This document shows, in pieces, positions 16,411 to 25,582 of a stretch of DNA of 64,000 bases. The translations under genes and the position numbers were made by a program. Source of the DNA: CAYVIB01 sp964451365 (GTDB lineage Bacteria; Pseudomonadota; Gammaproteobacteria; Pseudomonadales; Cellvibrionaceae); the NCBI GenBank assembly GCA_964451365.1, contig CAYVIB010000031.1, positions 1-64,000 on the forward strand, written 5' to 3'. Each line of letters starts with the position of its first letter. Position 1 is the first letter of the stretch. The notes beneath the pieces are model-generated. The model was given only the letters and a program-made list of their open reading frames with translations. It searched no databases and was not told the DNA's origin.

Positions 16411-17502
16411 ATGGACATTGCGCTTGCCTTCGTTACCCTTGCCTTTGCCGTATTCAGTTTAATGCCGTTGACCCGCATCGAAGATTGGTGGGTGCGCGCT
16501 TTCGATTTTCCCCGCCTGCAGGTTTCCAGTGGACTTGTTCTGCTGATTGTTTTGCAGTTGACCCTGCTTGACCTTTCCCGCCCGCTTACCTGGTTTTTAT
16601 TAGCTGTGGCATTGGGTTGCCTGTTGTATCAAAGCTGGTGGATTGTCAGGTATTCGCCGTTTTATCCCATTGAAGTCAAGGAAATTAAAACCGGCGATAA
16701 TAAAAATAAAATTCGCATTATGGCGGCAAACGTACTGACGCCCAATCGAAAATACAAAAAGTTGCTCAATCTTGTTTTGCGGTACCAGCCGGATATTCTG
16801 GTGACGCTGGAAACCGATAAATGGTGGCAGCGGAAGCTCGATGTGTTACAGACGGATTATCCCCACACGGTGAAATGCCCGCTGGAAAATCTTTATGGCA
16901 TGCACGTCTATTCCAAACTGCCGTTGCACGACACGCAGATTAAATATCTGGTGGAAGACGATAAACCCTCAATTCATGCTTGTGTGGAACTGCGCTCCGG
17001 TAAAGGTGTCCGCATGCATTTCCTGCATCCGGGGCCGCCGAGCCCGACGGAAAATGAATCCTCTTCCGAGCGCGATGCGGAACTGTTGGTAGTGGCGAAA
17101 AAAGTTGCCGGTTACGAGCGGGATGTGCCGGTGATTGTGACAGGCGACCTGAACGATGTCGCCTGGTCGCGTACCACTCGTACGTTCCGCAAGTTCAGCG
17201 GCATGCTGGACCCGAGGATCGGACGCGGCATGTTCAATACATTTCACGCGAAGTATTGGTTTTTGCGCTGGCCGCTGGACCACCTGTTTCACAGTCCGCA
17301 CTTTAAATTGTGCGGTATCCAAAGACTTGAACGCATCGGTTCCGACCATTTTCCCCTGTTGGTGGAGTTGTATTACGCCGGTTCGACGACGCAAAGTAAC
17401 AATCTGCATCCCACCGAAGATGACCGCAAATGGCTGAAGATGAAAAAGGAAGATGAGGATGTTTCGCCGGAGGATGTACCTGAGCCCGGCAGGAATTTGT
17501 AG
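16411..17502 (+). CDS. Membrane-anchored endonuclease/exonuclease/phosphatase family protein
   Basis: A 363-residue protein with three hydrophobic N-terminal helices (about 1-90) and a C-terminal EEP domain (about 100-340) on the outer face. Catalytic signatures are present: A-N-V-L-T-P-N (metal-proximal Asn), L-E-T-D, F-L-H-P-G-P-P (catalytic His), T-G-D-L-N-D (Asp/Asn) and S-D-H-F-P (terminal Asp-His pair). This layout (YafD-like or membrane EEP) cleaves phosphodiesters or phospholipid head groups, but the substrate is not known. The last 35 residues are charged and low in complexity. Confidence 0.88.
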   Translation: MDIALAFVTLAFAVFSLMPLTRIEDWWVRAFDFPRLQVSSGLVLLIVLQLTLLDLSRPLTWFLLAVALGCLLYQSWWIVRYSPFYPIEVKEIKTGDNKNKIRIMAANVLTPNRKYKKLLNLVLRYQPDILVTLETDKWWQRKLDVLQTDYPHTVKCPLENLYGMHVYSKLPLHDTQIKYLVEDDKPSIHACVELRSGKGVRMHFLHPGPPSPTENESSSERDAELLVVAKKVAGYERDVPVIVTGDLNDVAWSRTTRTFRKFSGMLDPRIGRGMFNTFHAKYWFLRWPLDHLFHSPHFKLCGIQRLERIGSDHFPLLVELYYAGSTTQSNNLHPTEDDRKWLKMKKEDEDVSPEDVPEPGRNL

Positions 17503-18190
17503 CCCTCGGAAGCCGTTCCGCGCAGTCGTTTTCCTTGTAGCTTTGCCAAGGGGGATGGCAATTACTACAAACCGCGTCCCCCCATTTTTGTCTGTCGCCT
17601 TTTTACCGGTTGCTGATTATCCAGAACGACAGCATGCCGCAACCTGCCAGAATTCCTGGATCTCCGCTGGGCGGCACTCCGCTGGGCGGCACCCGCTTGC
17701 GTGAGCATGACCCCTTTTTTGGCCAGGCCGGCGAAGCAAATGCCATCTTAATCACCTATAAACTAATTTTCTTATTTAAAAATGTTATTAATGACCGGTG
17801 CTTTTGTCTGAAATCATCAAAAAAATTCTCCTTTTCTCGCTTTTTTAACCAAATGGTATTCCCAATTCACTCCTGTCCCTATAAAGTGGCTTTACCAATT
17901 TGGTATGTCAGTTGTCAAAATTGGCTCTACCAAATATGTGAAACCACGCTCAGTTCTGCATTTCCATTTCCATCATGATTACGAACTGGGCACAGGGGCC
18001 GTAAGGCGCCGTAGCCAAGTCGTTTAATAAAAACGCGGCGACTTTGCTTCGCTGTCCGTTTGTTGCCCCTCGAATGACATGTTTGCAAGACAGGATTCCA
18101 ACGCATGGACCGGCTACCCCGTGGTTGAAATATCGATCGCGGAGTTCGCTGTTAAAACTCAATAACGAATAGAAGAAGAGAGAATCTGGT
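17503..18190. other. Long upstream region of the pectate lyase gene
   Basis: About 690 bases without a supported gene. It contains a short tandem duplication (CTCCGCTGGGCGGCA twice near 17,660-17,695), an AT-rich stretch 17,750-17,850, and a group of T/A-C-C-A-A...T-T-G-G-T-like half-sites at 17,848-17,935 reported separately. The pectate lyase start has a purine-rich ribosome binding site (AGAAGAAGAGAG, 18,171-18,182). Confidence 0.45.
17848..17935. promoter_or_regulatory. Cluster of hexuronate-regulator-like operator sites
   Basis: TACCAATTTGGTA at 17893-17905 is a 13-bp palindrome; ACCAAATGGTAT at 17848-17859 and the half-site TACCAAAT at 17928-17935 flank it. The ExuR/UxuR (GntR-FCD) consensus is built on A-T-T-G-G-T-A-T-A-C-C-A-A-T, whose half-sites these resemble. 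Placement 255-345 bases upstream of a pectate lyase gene makes control by a galacturonate-responsive GntR protein plausible. Inference only. Confidence 0.45.
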
Positions 18191-21100
18191 ATGAAGAAGA
18201 ATCTCGGCGTAATCTCAAAAGCCTGTGCCGCATTTGTCGTCACAGCATTTTCCTCCATGGGGGCGTGGGCCGCCACGGGCTATGCCACTCAGAACGGAGG
18301 TACCACGGGCGGTGCCGGCGGGCAGGTGGTTTCCGCCTCCACCGGTACTGAAATTCACCAGGCGATTTGCAGTCGCGCCAGCAACGATACTCCCCTGATC
18401 ATTCATGTCGAAGGGACCATCACTCCGGGAAATACCTCCAAGGTCAGTGGCAGTTGCAACACGGCCGATGGCGTGATCGAGCTGAAGGACATCAGCAATA
18501 TTTCCCTTATCGGTGTCGGCGGGGGTGCCCTGTTTGACGAGATAGGCATCCACATCCGCAACTCCTCCAATATCATCCTGCAGAACCTGCATGTGCGCGA
18601 TGTCAAAAAATCCGGGGGAACCACTTCCAATGGCGGTGATGCCATAGGGATGGAATCCGATGTTTCCAACATCTGGGTGGATCACTGTACGCTGGAAGCT
18701 TTCGGCGGCGAAAGTGAAGGTTATGACGGTTTGTTCGACATGAAGAACAACACCAGGTACGTGACACTTTCCTACAGCGTGCTGATGAATTCCGGTCGCG
18801 GCGGCCTCGTCGGCTCCAGCGACAGCGACAGTGAAAACAATTACGTCACTTATCACCACAACTATTTCCACAACCTGGATTCCCGTGTTCCGTTGTTGCG
18901 TCATGCAACGGCGCATGCCTATAACAACTACTTCAACGGTATTTTCAAGTCGGGCATGAATCCGCGCATGGGCGGCCGTATAAAGGTGGAGAACAACTAC
19001 ATCGAAAATGCCAAGGACCCGCTCGGTACCTTCTATACCGATGAAATGGGTTACTGGGATGTGAGCGGGAATATCTGGGGCGCCAATATTACCTGGACGG
19101 CAGACGGCTCCGATAATCACCCGGCCGGGCCCAATCCGACATCGACCACGTCAATCAGCATTCCCTATTCCTACTCGCTGGATAACGCCGATTGCGTGCC
19201 GAGCATTGTGCTGAATATGGCGGGGGCCAACACGGGAATGCAAACCTCCAACGGCTCCTGCTCCGGTGGCGGTTCTTCCTCCAGTTCCAGTTCATCCAGC
19301 AGTTCCAGCTCTTCCAGCAGTACCAGTTCCAGTTCGTCCTCCAGTTCAAGTTCGTCTTCCAGTACTTCCGGCGGCGTGCCGGATGGTACGAACCTGAGCC
19401 TGTCGTCCGACTCAGGTGCGGACGGTTCCAGCAAAGGCAGCGGCACCAGCTACGGCAATGTGATTGATGGCGATATGGGTTCCTACTGGTCTCCCTCAAG
19501 TTCGACCGGTCGCATTTCGGTGAAATGGGACACCGATAAAACCGTCAGTTCGATCGTGATTCGCGAAGCCGCCGGTTTCGAGGGCAATATTGGTTCCTGG
19601 GATGTCGTGAACCACGATAACGGCAACGTCCTGGCTTCGGGTTCCGGTGCGGGAACAATTACCTTTAGTGCGGTTACCCTGGGCAAAATCAACTTTGAAA
19701 TTACCGGTTCCAACGGCACGCCCGCGGTGGCGGAGTTTGAAACCTACGCCGGTACCGTCAGCTCGTCGAGCAGTTCGAGCTCCAGCAGCTCCAGTTCCTC
19801 AAGCTCTTCGAGTTCATCAAGCAGCTCAAGTTCTTCCAGCAGTTCCAGCTCCTCAAGCAGTTCCAGCTCGAGTGGCGGCGGCAGCGCGTGCTACTGCGAC
19901 TGGTATGGCCAGCCCTATCCACTGTGCGCCAACTCGGACAGTGGCTGGGGTTATGAAAATAACCAGAGCTGCATTGGCTCCACCACCTGCGAATCCCAGG
20001 GCCAGTGGGGCGGCGGCGTTGTTTGCGATGGAAATGGATCGTCCTCAAGCTCCAGTTCGTCTTCGAGCAGTTCAAGCTCCTCGAGCAGTTCCAGTTCATC
20101 CTCAAGCAGCAGCTCTTCTTCAAGCAGCTCCAGCTCTTCGGGTGGAACGGTAACCTCAATCGATATCGAGGAAAACGCCGGCGGTTTCTGCAGCGTCGAT
20201 GGCGCCATTGAGAGCGAGCACAGCGGCTTTAGCGGCAGCGGTTATGCCAATACCGACAATGCCGACGGCACCGGTATAGGCTACGCCATCAGTGTGCCCG
20301 AAGCCGGCCAGTACACTATCTATTTTGTGTACGCAAACGAGTCGGGCTCCCGTTCGGCGGACCTGCTGGTGAATGATTCCTATGTGACCAGTTTTGCCTT
20401 TAACGGCACCGGCGCCTGGGCCAGCTATGCCAATTCGGCCAGCGCGATGGTATCGCTGAATGCCGGTAACAATCTGCTGAGACTGGAAGCCACCAATAGC
20501 GCCGGGCTGGCCAACATTGACAGCATGAGCGTCACCGGTATCAACCCGAGTGCGGGCAACTGCAGTGGAACAACCTCCAGCAGTTCTTCAAGCTCGTCGA
20601 GTTCCTCGTCTTCCTCCAGCAGCTCTTCGTCGTCAAGTTCCGGCGGCGTAATCATCGGCGGTGACTGCAGCGATTTGATCAACAATCCGAACATCAACTG
20701 GCGCGAGTCCAACCTGCAGAGCGATCAGGAGATTGTTCAATGTCTGTCTGAATCCCTGGGTAAACCCGTTGGCTTCGGTGAAAGAGCGACAGGCGGTTTT
20801 AACCCGGGCGGCGGCAGCAACCTGGTTGTGATTACCAAAAACAGCAGCGTTTCGGTTGAGCAACAGATCATGGACGCCATCAGTACCAATGCCTATAACT
20901 GGATTGTGTTCGATAAGGATGATTTTGCGAACGAGACGGACGTTTCCATGCACCGTCTGCACTGCGCGGATTCCACTGTACTGGCGGCGCTGGATGCCAC
21001 CGAGTCCCAGTGCCTGAATCCACAGCAGTGGTGTTCGGCCAAGGGTGTTTCCAGCTCGAGCTGTCTCGATACGTTCTACAATGACCGGTTGAACGACAGC

Positions 21101-22060
21101 GGCCTGCCGATTCGCAACAAACTGGTTATGTCCAACACCACGATTGATGGTCGCGGCGCAAACGCCTACTTCCTGTTTAACGGTTTCGCGATCGGCGCGG
21201 ACAGCAGCGGTCAATCCACCCATATGTCCGACAACGTCATTGTCACCAACCTGGAGTTCCGCGGCGCGGGGCATACCGAAGATCACGGTCTCGACCCGGA
21301 TATGTTGCGTGTTACCGGCGAGTCGCACGATGTCTGGATTCACCAGAACACCTTTGACACCACCGGTGATGCCGCCTTTGATGTGAAAGTGGGCGCTTAT
21401 GACATCACGATCTCGTTCAACAAGCTGATCAATGTGAAGCGCGCAACTTTGCACGGTTCCAGCGACAGCCGTACCATCAACGAGCAGATCACCACCACCA
21501 TGCACAACAACCTGCTGGTGACCGAAGACCCGTACTACAGTGATTCCGCATTCAACACACTGCGTCGTTTCCCGCTGATGCGTCGCGGCCAGTCGCATAT
21601 TTTCAACAACGTATTCTACGGTTATCGCAAGGACATTTTGAGTGTGCGCGTGGGCGGCCGTGTCCTGTTCGAAGATAACATGGTGTTGAACAACGCGGAT
21701 GAGGCGGCGGCCAACAGCAACGACGATGACATTGCGTACTTTGTTGAAAACCTCCTGCGCGATTTCCGCGAAGGCGGCCTGGAAGTGCGCGGCAGCAATG
21801 TCTGGATGGCGGATGCGAACTGCCGTCCGCTGGGTTCACCGGGCAGCCTGGATAAATCCCAGGGCAGCACGCCGGAAATGCTTTCGGCCTACAGTTCGGC
21901 CTCGCAGTCGACGATCAACGCCAACCGCTTTGCCACCGGCACCCAGTTGCTGGATTACGTGATGGCCACGGCGGGTAAAGGCGGCGTGACGCCGTACGTG
22001 TCCAGCTATACGCCGGGTGTCAGTGCCGTGATTTCCCAGGCGCCGGGTAGCTGCCAATAA
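18191..22060 (+). CDS. Secreted double pectate lyase (PL1-CBM-CBM10-CBM-PL1) with polyserine linkers
   Basis: A 1,289-residue extracellular enzyme. A signal peptide ends at A-W-A (27). Residues 28-358 are a PL1 beta-helix with N-I-W-V-D-H and R-V-P-L-L-R (the R-x-P-x-x-R catalytic arginine motif). Polyserine linkers lie at about 361-393, 523-561, 614-650 and 793-817. Between them are a discoidin/CBM32-like domain (395-522, with Y-W-S-P), a CBM10-like Cys/Trp domain (565-612, C-Y-C-D-W-Y-G) and a CBM35/CBM6-like domain (653-790). Residues 820-1289 form a second, divergent PL1-type domain with D-V-W-I-H-Q in place of V-W-I-D-H and R-F-P-L-M-R. Both should eliminate polygalacturonate. Polyserine linkers are characteristic of Cellvibrionaceae. 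Followed by a terminator at 22,095. Confidence 0.94.
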   Translation: MKKNLGVISKACAAFVVTAFSSMGAWAATGYATQNGGTTGGAGGQVVSASTGTEIHQAICSRASNDTPLIIHVEGTITPGNTSKVSGSCNTADGVIELKDISNISLIGVGGGALFDEIGIHIRNSSNIILQNLHVRDVKKSGGTTSNGGDAIGMESDVSNIWVDHCTLEAFGGESEGYDGLFDMKNNTRYVTLSYSVLMNSGRGGLVGSSDSDSENNYVTYHHNYFHNLDSRVPLLRHATAHAYNNYFNGIFKSGMNPRMGGRIKVENNYIENAKDPLGTFYTDEMGYWDVSGNIWGANITWTADGSDNHPAGPNPTSTTSISIPYSYSLDNADCVPSIVLNMAGANTGMQTSNGSCSGGGSSSSSSSSSSSSSSSSTSSSSSSSSSSSSSTSGGVPDGTNLSLSSDSGADGSSKGSGTSYGNVIDGDMGSYWSPSSSTGRISVKWDTDKTVSSIVIREAAGFEGNIGSWDVVNHDNGNVLASGSGAGTITFSAVTLGKINFEITGSNGTPAVAEFETYAGTVSSSSSSSSSSSSSSSSSSSSSSSSSSSSSSSSSSSSSSGGGSACYCDWYGQPYPLCANSDSGWGYENNQSCIGSTTCESQGQWGGGVVCDGNGSSSSSSSSSSSSSSSSSSSSSSSSSSSSSSSSSSGGTVTSIDIEENAGGFCSVDGAIESEHSGFSGSGYANTDNADGTGIGYAISVPEAGQYTIYFVYANESGSRSADLLVNDSYVTSFAFNGTGAWASYANSASAMVSLNAGNNLLRLEATNSAGLANIDSMSVTGINPSAGNCSGTTSSSSSSSSSSSSSSSSSSSSSSGGVIIGGDCSDLINNPNINWRESNLQSDQEIVQCLSESLGKPVGFGERATGGFNPGGGSNLVVITKNSSVSVEQQIMDAISTNAYNWIVFDKDDFANETDVSMHRLHCADSTVLAALDATESQCLNPQQWCSAKGVSSSSCLDTFYNDRLNDSGLPIRNKLVMSNTTIDGRGANAYFLFNGFAIGADSSGQSTHMSDNVIVTNLEFRGAGHTEDHGLDPDMLRVTGESHDVWIHQNTFDTTGDAAFDVKVGAYDITISFNKLINVKRATLHGSSDSRTINEQITTTMHNNLLVTEDPYYSDSAFNTLRRFPLMRRGQSHIFNNVFYGYRKDILSVRVGGRVLFEDNMVLNNADEAAANSNDDDIAYFVENLLRDFREGGLEVRGSNVWMADANCRPLGSPGSLDKSQGSTPEMLSAYSSASQSTINANRFATGTQLLDYVMATAGKGGVTPYVSSYTPGVSAVISQAPGSCQ

Positions 22061-22094
22061 ATTCCTTTTTTCATAGTTGAGCACTTTGGTTGTA

Positions 22095-22119
22095 GCCGGG
22101 CATTGCCCGGCATTTTTTT
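22095..22119 (+). terminator. Rho-independent terminator of the pectate lyase gene
   Basis: GCCGGGC-ATT-GCCCGGC forms a 7-bp stem with a 3-base loop and is followed by A and seven Ts. It lies 35 bases after the stop codon of the pectate lyase gene. Confidence 0.88.
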
Positions 22120-22430
22120 GCGTGGTGCATTCAATATATCCGGAATAATTTTTTACGCCCGTCATGTTCGCGCTCAATCTGTTGGAACGGGCCGCGCAGG
22201 CTGAACGAAAGGAATCCCAATGCCTTGCGTGAACTGATGTTGGGGTTCGCAAGGCTCATCGCAACCTACGGGTGTCGAGTGTTTGCGGCAGCGGATATCC
22301 GGGAAAAGTTTCCATTTGGCTTTGCGTACCGCATCTCTATTCCCTTTTGCCCGCCGGGCGTTATCATGGGAGCCTTTGTGTACCAGTGACAATAACGTCA
22401 GTAACCGACAATAACAATAAAGGGGGCGGT
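22120..22430. other. Intergenic upstream of the NCS1 transporter
   Basis: About 310 bases carrying the promoter of the transporter-kinase pair. Nothing distinctive is visible except a ribosome binding site (AGGGGGCGG) ending one base before the ATG at 22,431, with AAAGGG as the closest good match to the consensus. Confidence 0.4.
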
Positions 22431-24098
22431 ATGTCCGATATCCAGGAATTCGAGCGCACACCTGTTCAACCCGAGCGACTGGAGCCGGCCCGGCACTTCG
22501 CCGCCAGCTACGCCGGTGAGCACGTGGCGGGGACGGAGTTTGTCATCGGCGCGCTGTTTGTCGCCTGGGGTGTGAGCACGCACGATATCCTTTGGGGCCT
22601 GTTGTGGGGCAACCTGCTGGCGGTGCTCACCTGGGGCCTGGTGTGCGCGCCCATCGCCGTGCAGACGCGGCTGACCCTGTACGCCTACCTGGAAAAAATT
22701 GCCGGTCCCGGCACCATCAAACTCTACAGCGTGGTCAACGGCATTCTGTTCTGTATCCTAGCCGGCACCATGATCACCGTATCCGCCTCCGCCGTGCGCA
22801 TCCTGTTCGGCATTCCGCCGCAGGTGCACTGGTATCCCACCAGCGTCAGCTTCGTGCTGGTGGCACTGGCGGTGGGTGCCGTGGTGGTGACCATCGCCGT
22901 GAAAGGCTTCCGCCGGGTGGCCCAGTTCGCCCAGGTGTGCGCGCCGTGGATGGTTCTGATGTTTATCGTCGGCGCCATCGCCACGCTGCCGATATTGTTC
23001 GCCAACACGCCGGACACCGGCAACGGGTTTTGGAACCAGTTGGGACGGGCGGCGGATACACATATCTGGCGGGGAGGGGAGACAGCCACCATTACCGCCT
23101 GGCATGTGGCGGCGTTTGCCTGGATTTGTAATTTCGCCATGCACGGCGGCCTGTCGGATATGACCCTGCTGCGTTTCGCGCGCAAATCCAGCTACGGCTT
23201 CTTCTCCTTTTTCGGCATGTATATCGGCCACTACCTGGCCTGGGTGTGCGCCGGCATTATGGGCGCGGGCGCGGCAACGCTGTTGAAGAGCACTATCACC
23301 CAACTGGATGCCGGTGCCGTGGCGTTCCAGGCGCTGGGCCCGGCGGGTATCGTCGCGGTGATTATTGCCGGCTGGACCACCTCCAACCCCACCATTTACC
23401 GTGCCGGGCTTGCCTTCCAGTCCCTCAACCACCGCTGGAGTCGCGTAAAAGTCACCACCATAGCCGGTGTGGCCACCACCATCATTGCCTGCTTTCCTTT
23501 TGTATTTACCGAACTGCTGAACTTTGTCGGCCTGATGGGCTTAGTGCTGGCGCCGATCGGCGCGGTAATCGTAACCGAGCACTGGTTCTTCAAGCCGATG
23601 GGCCTTACCCGCTACTGGGCCAGCTATTCCAGACGTACGGTTAACTGGGCGGCGATCATCGCCTGGGGCGGTTCGCTGCTGGTGGCGCTGGTGTTTTACC
23701 GCCTGGGCATGCACCTGTTCTTCCTGGTGGTGCCCACCTGGATTGCGGCAACGCTGATCTACGTTGTCTGCGCGGCGATGATGGGCGCGCGTATTCCCCA
23801 TGCCGACCAGGCCGAAGCGGAGGAAAAAGCCGAAGCACAACGGCGTGAAAACGAACGCGCCTTTCTGCTGCAAACATCGCAACAACACAGCGGTGCGCAA
23901 ACCGCTAAAGCCTCGGGCAGCGCAAAACAAAAAATCGTCGGCGCGGTGGCATTGCTTTCGCTTGCCGCATGTCTGGCAATGGCCATCCTTGTATTCAATG
24001 GCGGCGCTTTGGAAACGTTTCGAAGCTGGCTGATCCTGCCATCGATTATTTATTTTATTTCCGCCACCCTCTGGGCAATTGAAAAGGAAAAACGGTGA
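22431..24098 (+). CDS. NCS1-family (cytosine/purine permease-like) transporter
   Basis: A 555-residue inner-membrane permease with about 12 hydrophobic helices. The start at 22431 is chosen because AAAGGGGGCGGT precedes it and the sequence then opens M-S-D-I-Q-E-F-E-R-T-P-V. The helix pattern, including G-T-E-F-V-I-G-A-L-F in helix 1 and W-T-T-S-N-P-T-I-Y-R-A-G in the middle, fits the nucleobase:cation symporter-1 family. The C-terminal part (from about 450) has a charged Glu/Ala/Arg stretch and two more helices. The gene is 69 bases before an FGGY sugar kinase in the same direction, which suggests the substrate may be a sugar or sugar derivative rather than a nucleobase. That is inference from context. 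Confidence 0.85.
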   Translation: MSDIQEFERTPVQPERLEPARHFAASYAGEHVAGTEFVIGALFVAWGVSTHDILWGLLWGNLLAVLTWGLVCAPIAVQTRLTLYAYLEKIAGPGTIKLYSVVNGILFCILAGTMITVSASAVRILFGIPPQVHWYPTSVSFVLVALAVGAVVVTIAVKGFRRVAQFAQVCAPWMVLMFIVGAIATLPILFANTPDTGNGFWNQLGRAADTHIWRGGETATITAWHVAAFAWICNFAMHGGLSDMTLLRFARKSSYGFFSFFGMYIGHYLAWVCAGIMGAGAATLLKSTITQLDAGAVAFQALGPAGIVAVIIAGWTTSNPTIYRAGLAFQSLNHRWSRVKVTTIAGVATTIIACFPFVFTELLNFVGLMGLVLAPIGAVIVTEHWFFKPMGLTRYWASYSRRTVNWAAIIAWGGSLLVALVFYRLGMHLFFLVVPTWIAATLIYVVCAAMMGARIPHADQAEAEEKAEAQRRENERAFLLQTSQQHSGAQTAKASGSAKQKIVGAVALLSLAACLAMAILVFNGGALETFRSWLILPSIIYFISATLWAIEKEKR

Positions 24099-24167
24099 CG
24101 TAGAACGGGTAAGCGATGGTCCGACACTTCGGGCGCTACCCGCCATTTTCGACGACGAGGTTCAAGC

Positions 24168-25556
24168 GTGCACACCCTGGTCCTGGACATAGGCAAAACC
24201 CACGTCAAACTGCACGTTCTCGATAGTGATTGCGGCGCGGTAAGTTCCCGCGAAATGCGCAATCACGTCGTGCGCGAAGGGGCGTACCCGCATTTCGACA
24301 TCGAGCGCATCTGGCATTGGTTGCTGGATGGTATTCGCGAGGCGGCAAAAGCCTTTTCCGTTTCAGCCATCTCCATTACCACTCACGGCGCCACCGCCGC
24401 GCTAATCGATCGTGCGGGCGAAAAGGCGTCCGGGCTTGTGTTGCCGGTGCTGGATTATGAATTCAACGGCGTGGAAAGTCGCTCAACAGAATACAACGCG
24501 CTACGTCCACCTTTTTCACAAATTTTTTCGCCCGACCTGCCGGCGGGTTTGAACCTGAGCCGGCAACTGTTTTGGCTCGAACGGAAATTTCCCGAAGCAT
24601 TTGCGCGCGCAACGGATATTTTGCTGTACCCGCAGTACTGGACTTGGCGCCTGACCGGAAAAGCCTGCTCGGAAGTGACATCGCTGGGATGCCACACGGA
24701 TTTATGGGCACCGTTGCAAAATGATTTTTCAGCGCTGGTGGAGCGCTGCAACTGGGCCGATAAGTTTCCGCCAGTGATTCCCGCATGGACCAGTCTCGGC
24801 GGTGTAAAAGCGCCGATCCGGAAATACACCGGCCTGGACGAAAACTGCCAGGTTTACGCCGGCATCCACGACAGCAACGCAAGTTTTTTGCGCTACAAAT
24901 TGTTGTGTGGTGAAAAACCTTTTACCGTCGTGTCCACCGGCACCTGGTCCATTGTCATGGCTTCCGGCGTGCCTCTCGATCAACTTCAACCCGGGCGCGA
25001 TACGTTGGCGAATGTGGACGTTACCGGCAAGCCGGTGGCGTGTTCCCGTTCCATGGGCGGGCGCGAGTTTGAACTTATCTGCAAGCAAACGGGTGTATCC
25101 GTCGACGGCCCGATAAGTGAAAAAATGCTCCAGACGGTTATCGAACATGAAGCGATGGCGCTGCCGGATTTTTCCGGCGGCTGCGGGCCGTTTGCAAAAC
25201 AACACGGCCGCATGCTTGGCGACCTGCCGGAGTATGGAGGCAATTCTCTGGCGACGCTCTATTGCGCATTGATGCTGGATTACCAGATGGATTTGATCAA
25301 CGCTGAAGGCGATATTTTTATCGAAGGCGCTTTTCTCAAAAATTCCCTGTTGTGTTCCGTGCTGGCGCGGTTGAGAAGTGGACAGAAGGTTTTTTTATCC
25401 TCCGACAGTACCGGCACTGTTCAGGGTTGCGCGCAATTGACCCGCTGGGGCGCACCGTGTCCGGCTCCGGAGTTGGCCATTTGCAACCCCAGCAGGCTCG
25501 GGAGCCTGGAGGAGTACAAAGCGCTCTGGCGGAGCAGAGCGAAAGATTTGGAATAG
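24168..25556 (+). CDS. FGGY-family carbohydrate kinase
   Basis: A 462-residue cytosolic kinase starting with GTG (24168). It has the two actin-like ATPase domains of the FGGY family: D-I-G-K-T (7-11, phosphate 1), G-I-H-D-S-N-A with the catalytic Asp in the middle, and S-T-G-T-W-S (adenosine/phosphate 2). The closest pattern is the rhamnulokinase/fuculokinase-like branch, but the sugar cannot be fixed. It follows the NCS1 transporter and lies near a pectate lyase, so a rhamnose- or uronate-derived sugar of pectin is a reasonable guess. Phosphorylation of a keto-sugar by ATP is expected. Confidence 0.88.
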   Translation: MHTLVLDIGKTHVKLHVLDSDCGAVSSREMRNHVVREGAYPHFDIERIWHWLLDGIREAAKAFSVSAISITTHGATAALIDRAGEKASGLVLPVLDYEFNGVESRSTEYNALRPPFSQIFSPDLPAGLNLSRQLFWLERKFPEAFARATDILLYPQYWTWRLTGKACSEVTSLGCHTDLWAPLQNDFSALVERCNWADKFPPVIPAWTSLGGVKAPIRKYTGLDENCQVYAGIHDSNASFLRYKLLCGEKPFTVVSTGTWSIVMASGVPLDQLQPGRDTLANVDVTGKPVACSRSMGGREFELICKQTGVSVDGPISEKMLQTVIEHEAMALPDFSGGCGPFAKQHGRMLGDLPEYGGNSLATLYCALMLDYQMDLINAEGDIFIEGAFLKNSLLCSVLARLRSGQKVFLSSDSTGTVQGCAQLTRWGAPCPAPELAICNPSRLGSLEEYKALWRSRAKDLE

Positions 25557-25582
25557 CCGGCGGAAATCCGCCGGCGTGGATT

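Noticed and set aside
19270..20640. Serine-codon repeats as a CRISPR or microsatellite array
   Set aside because: They encode polyserine linkers in frame inside the lyase gene, a known trait of this lineage, and spacers are not unique sequences.
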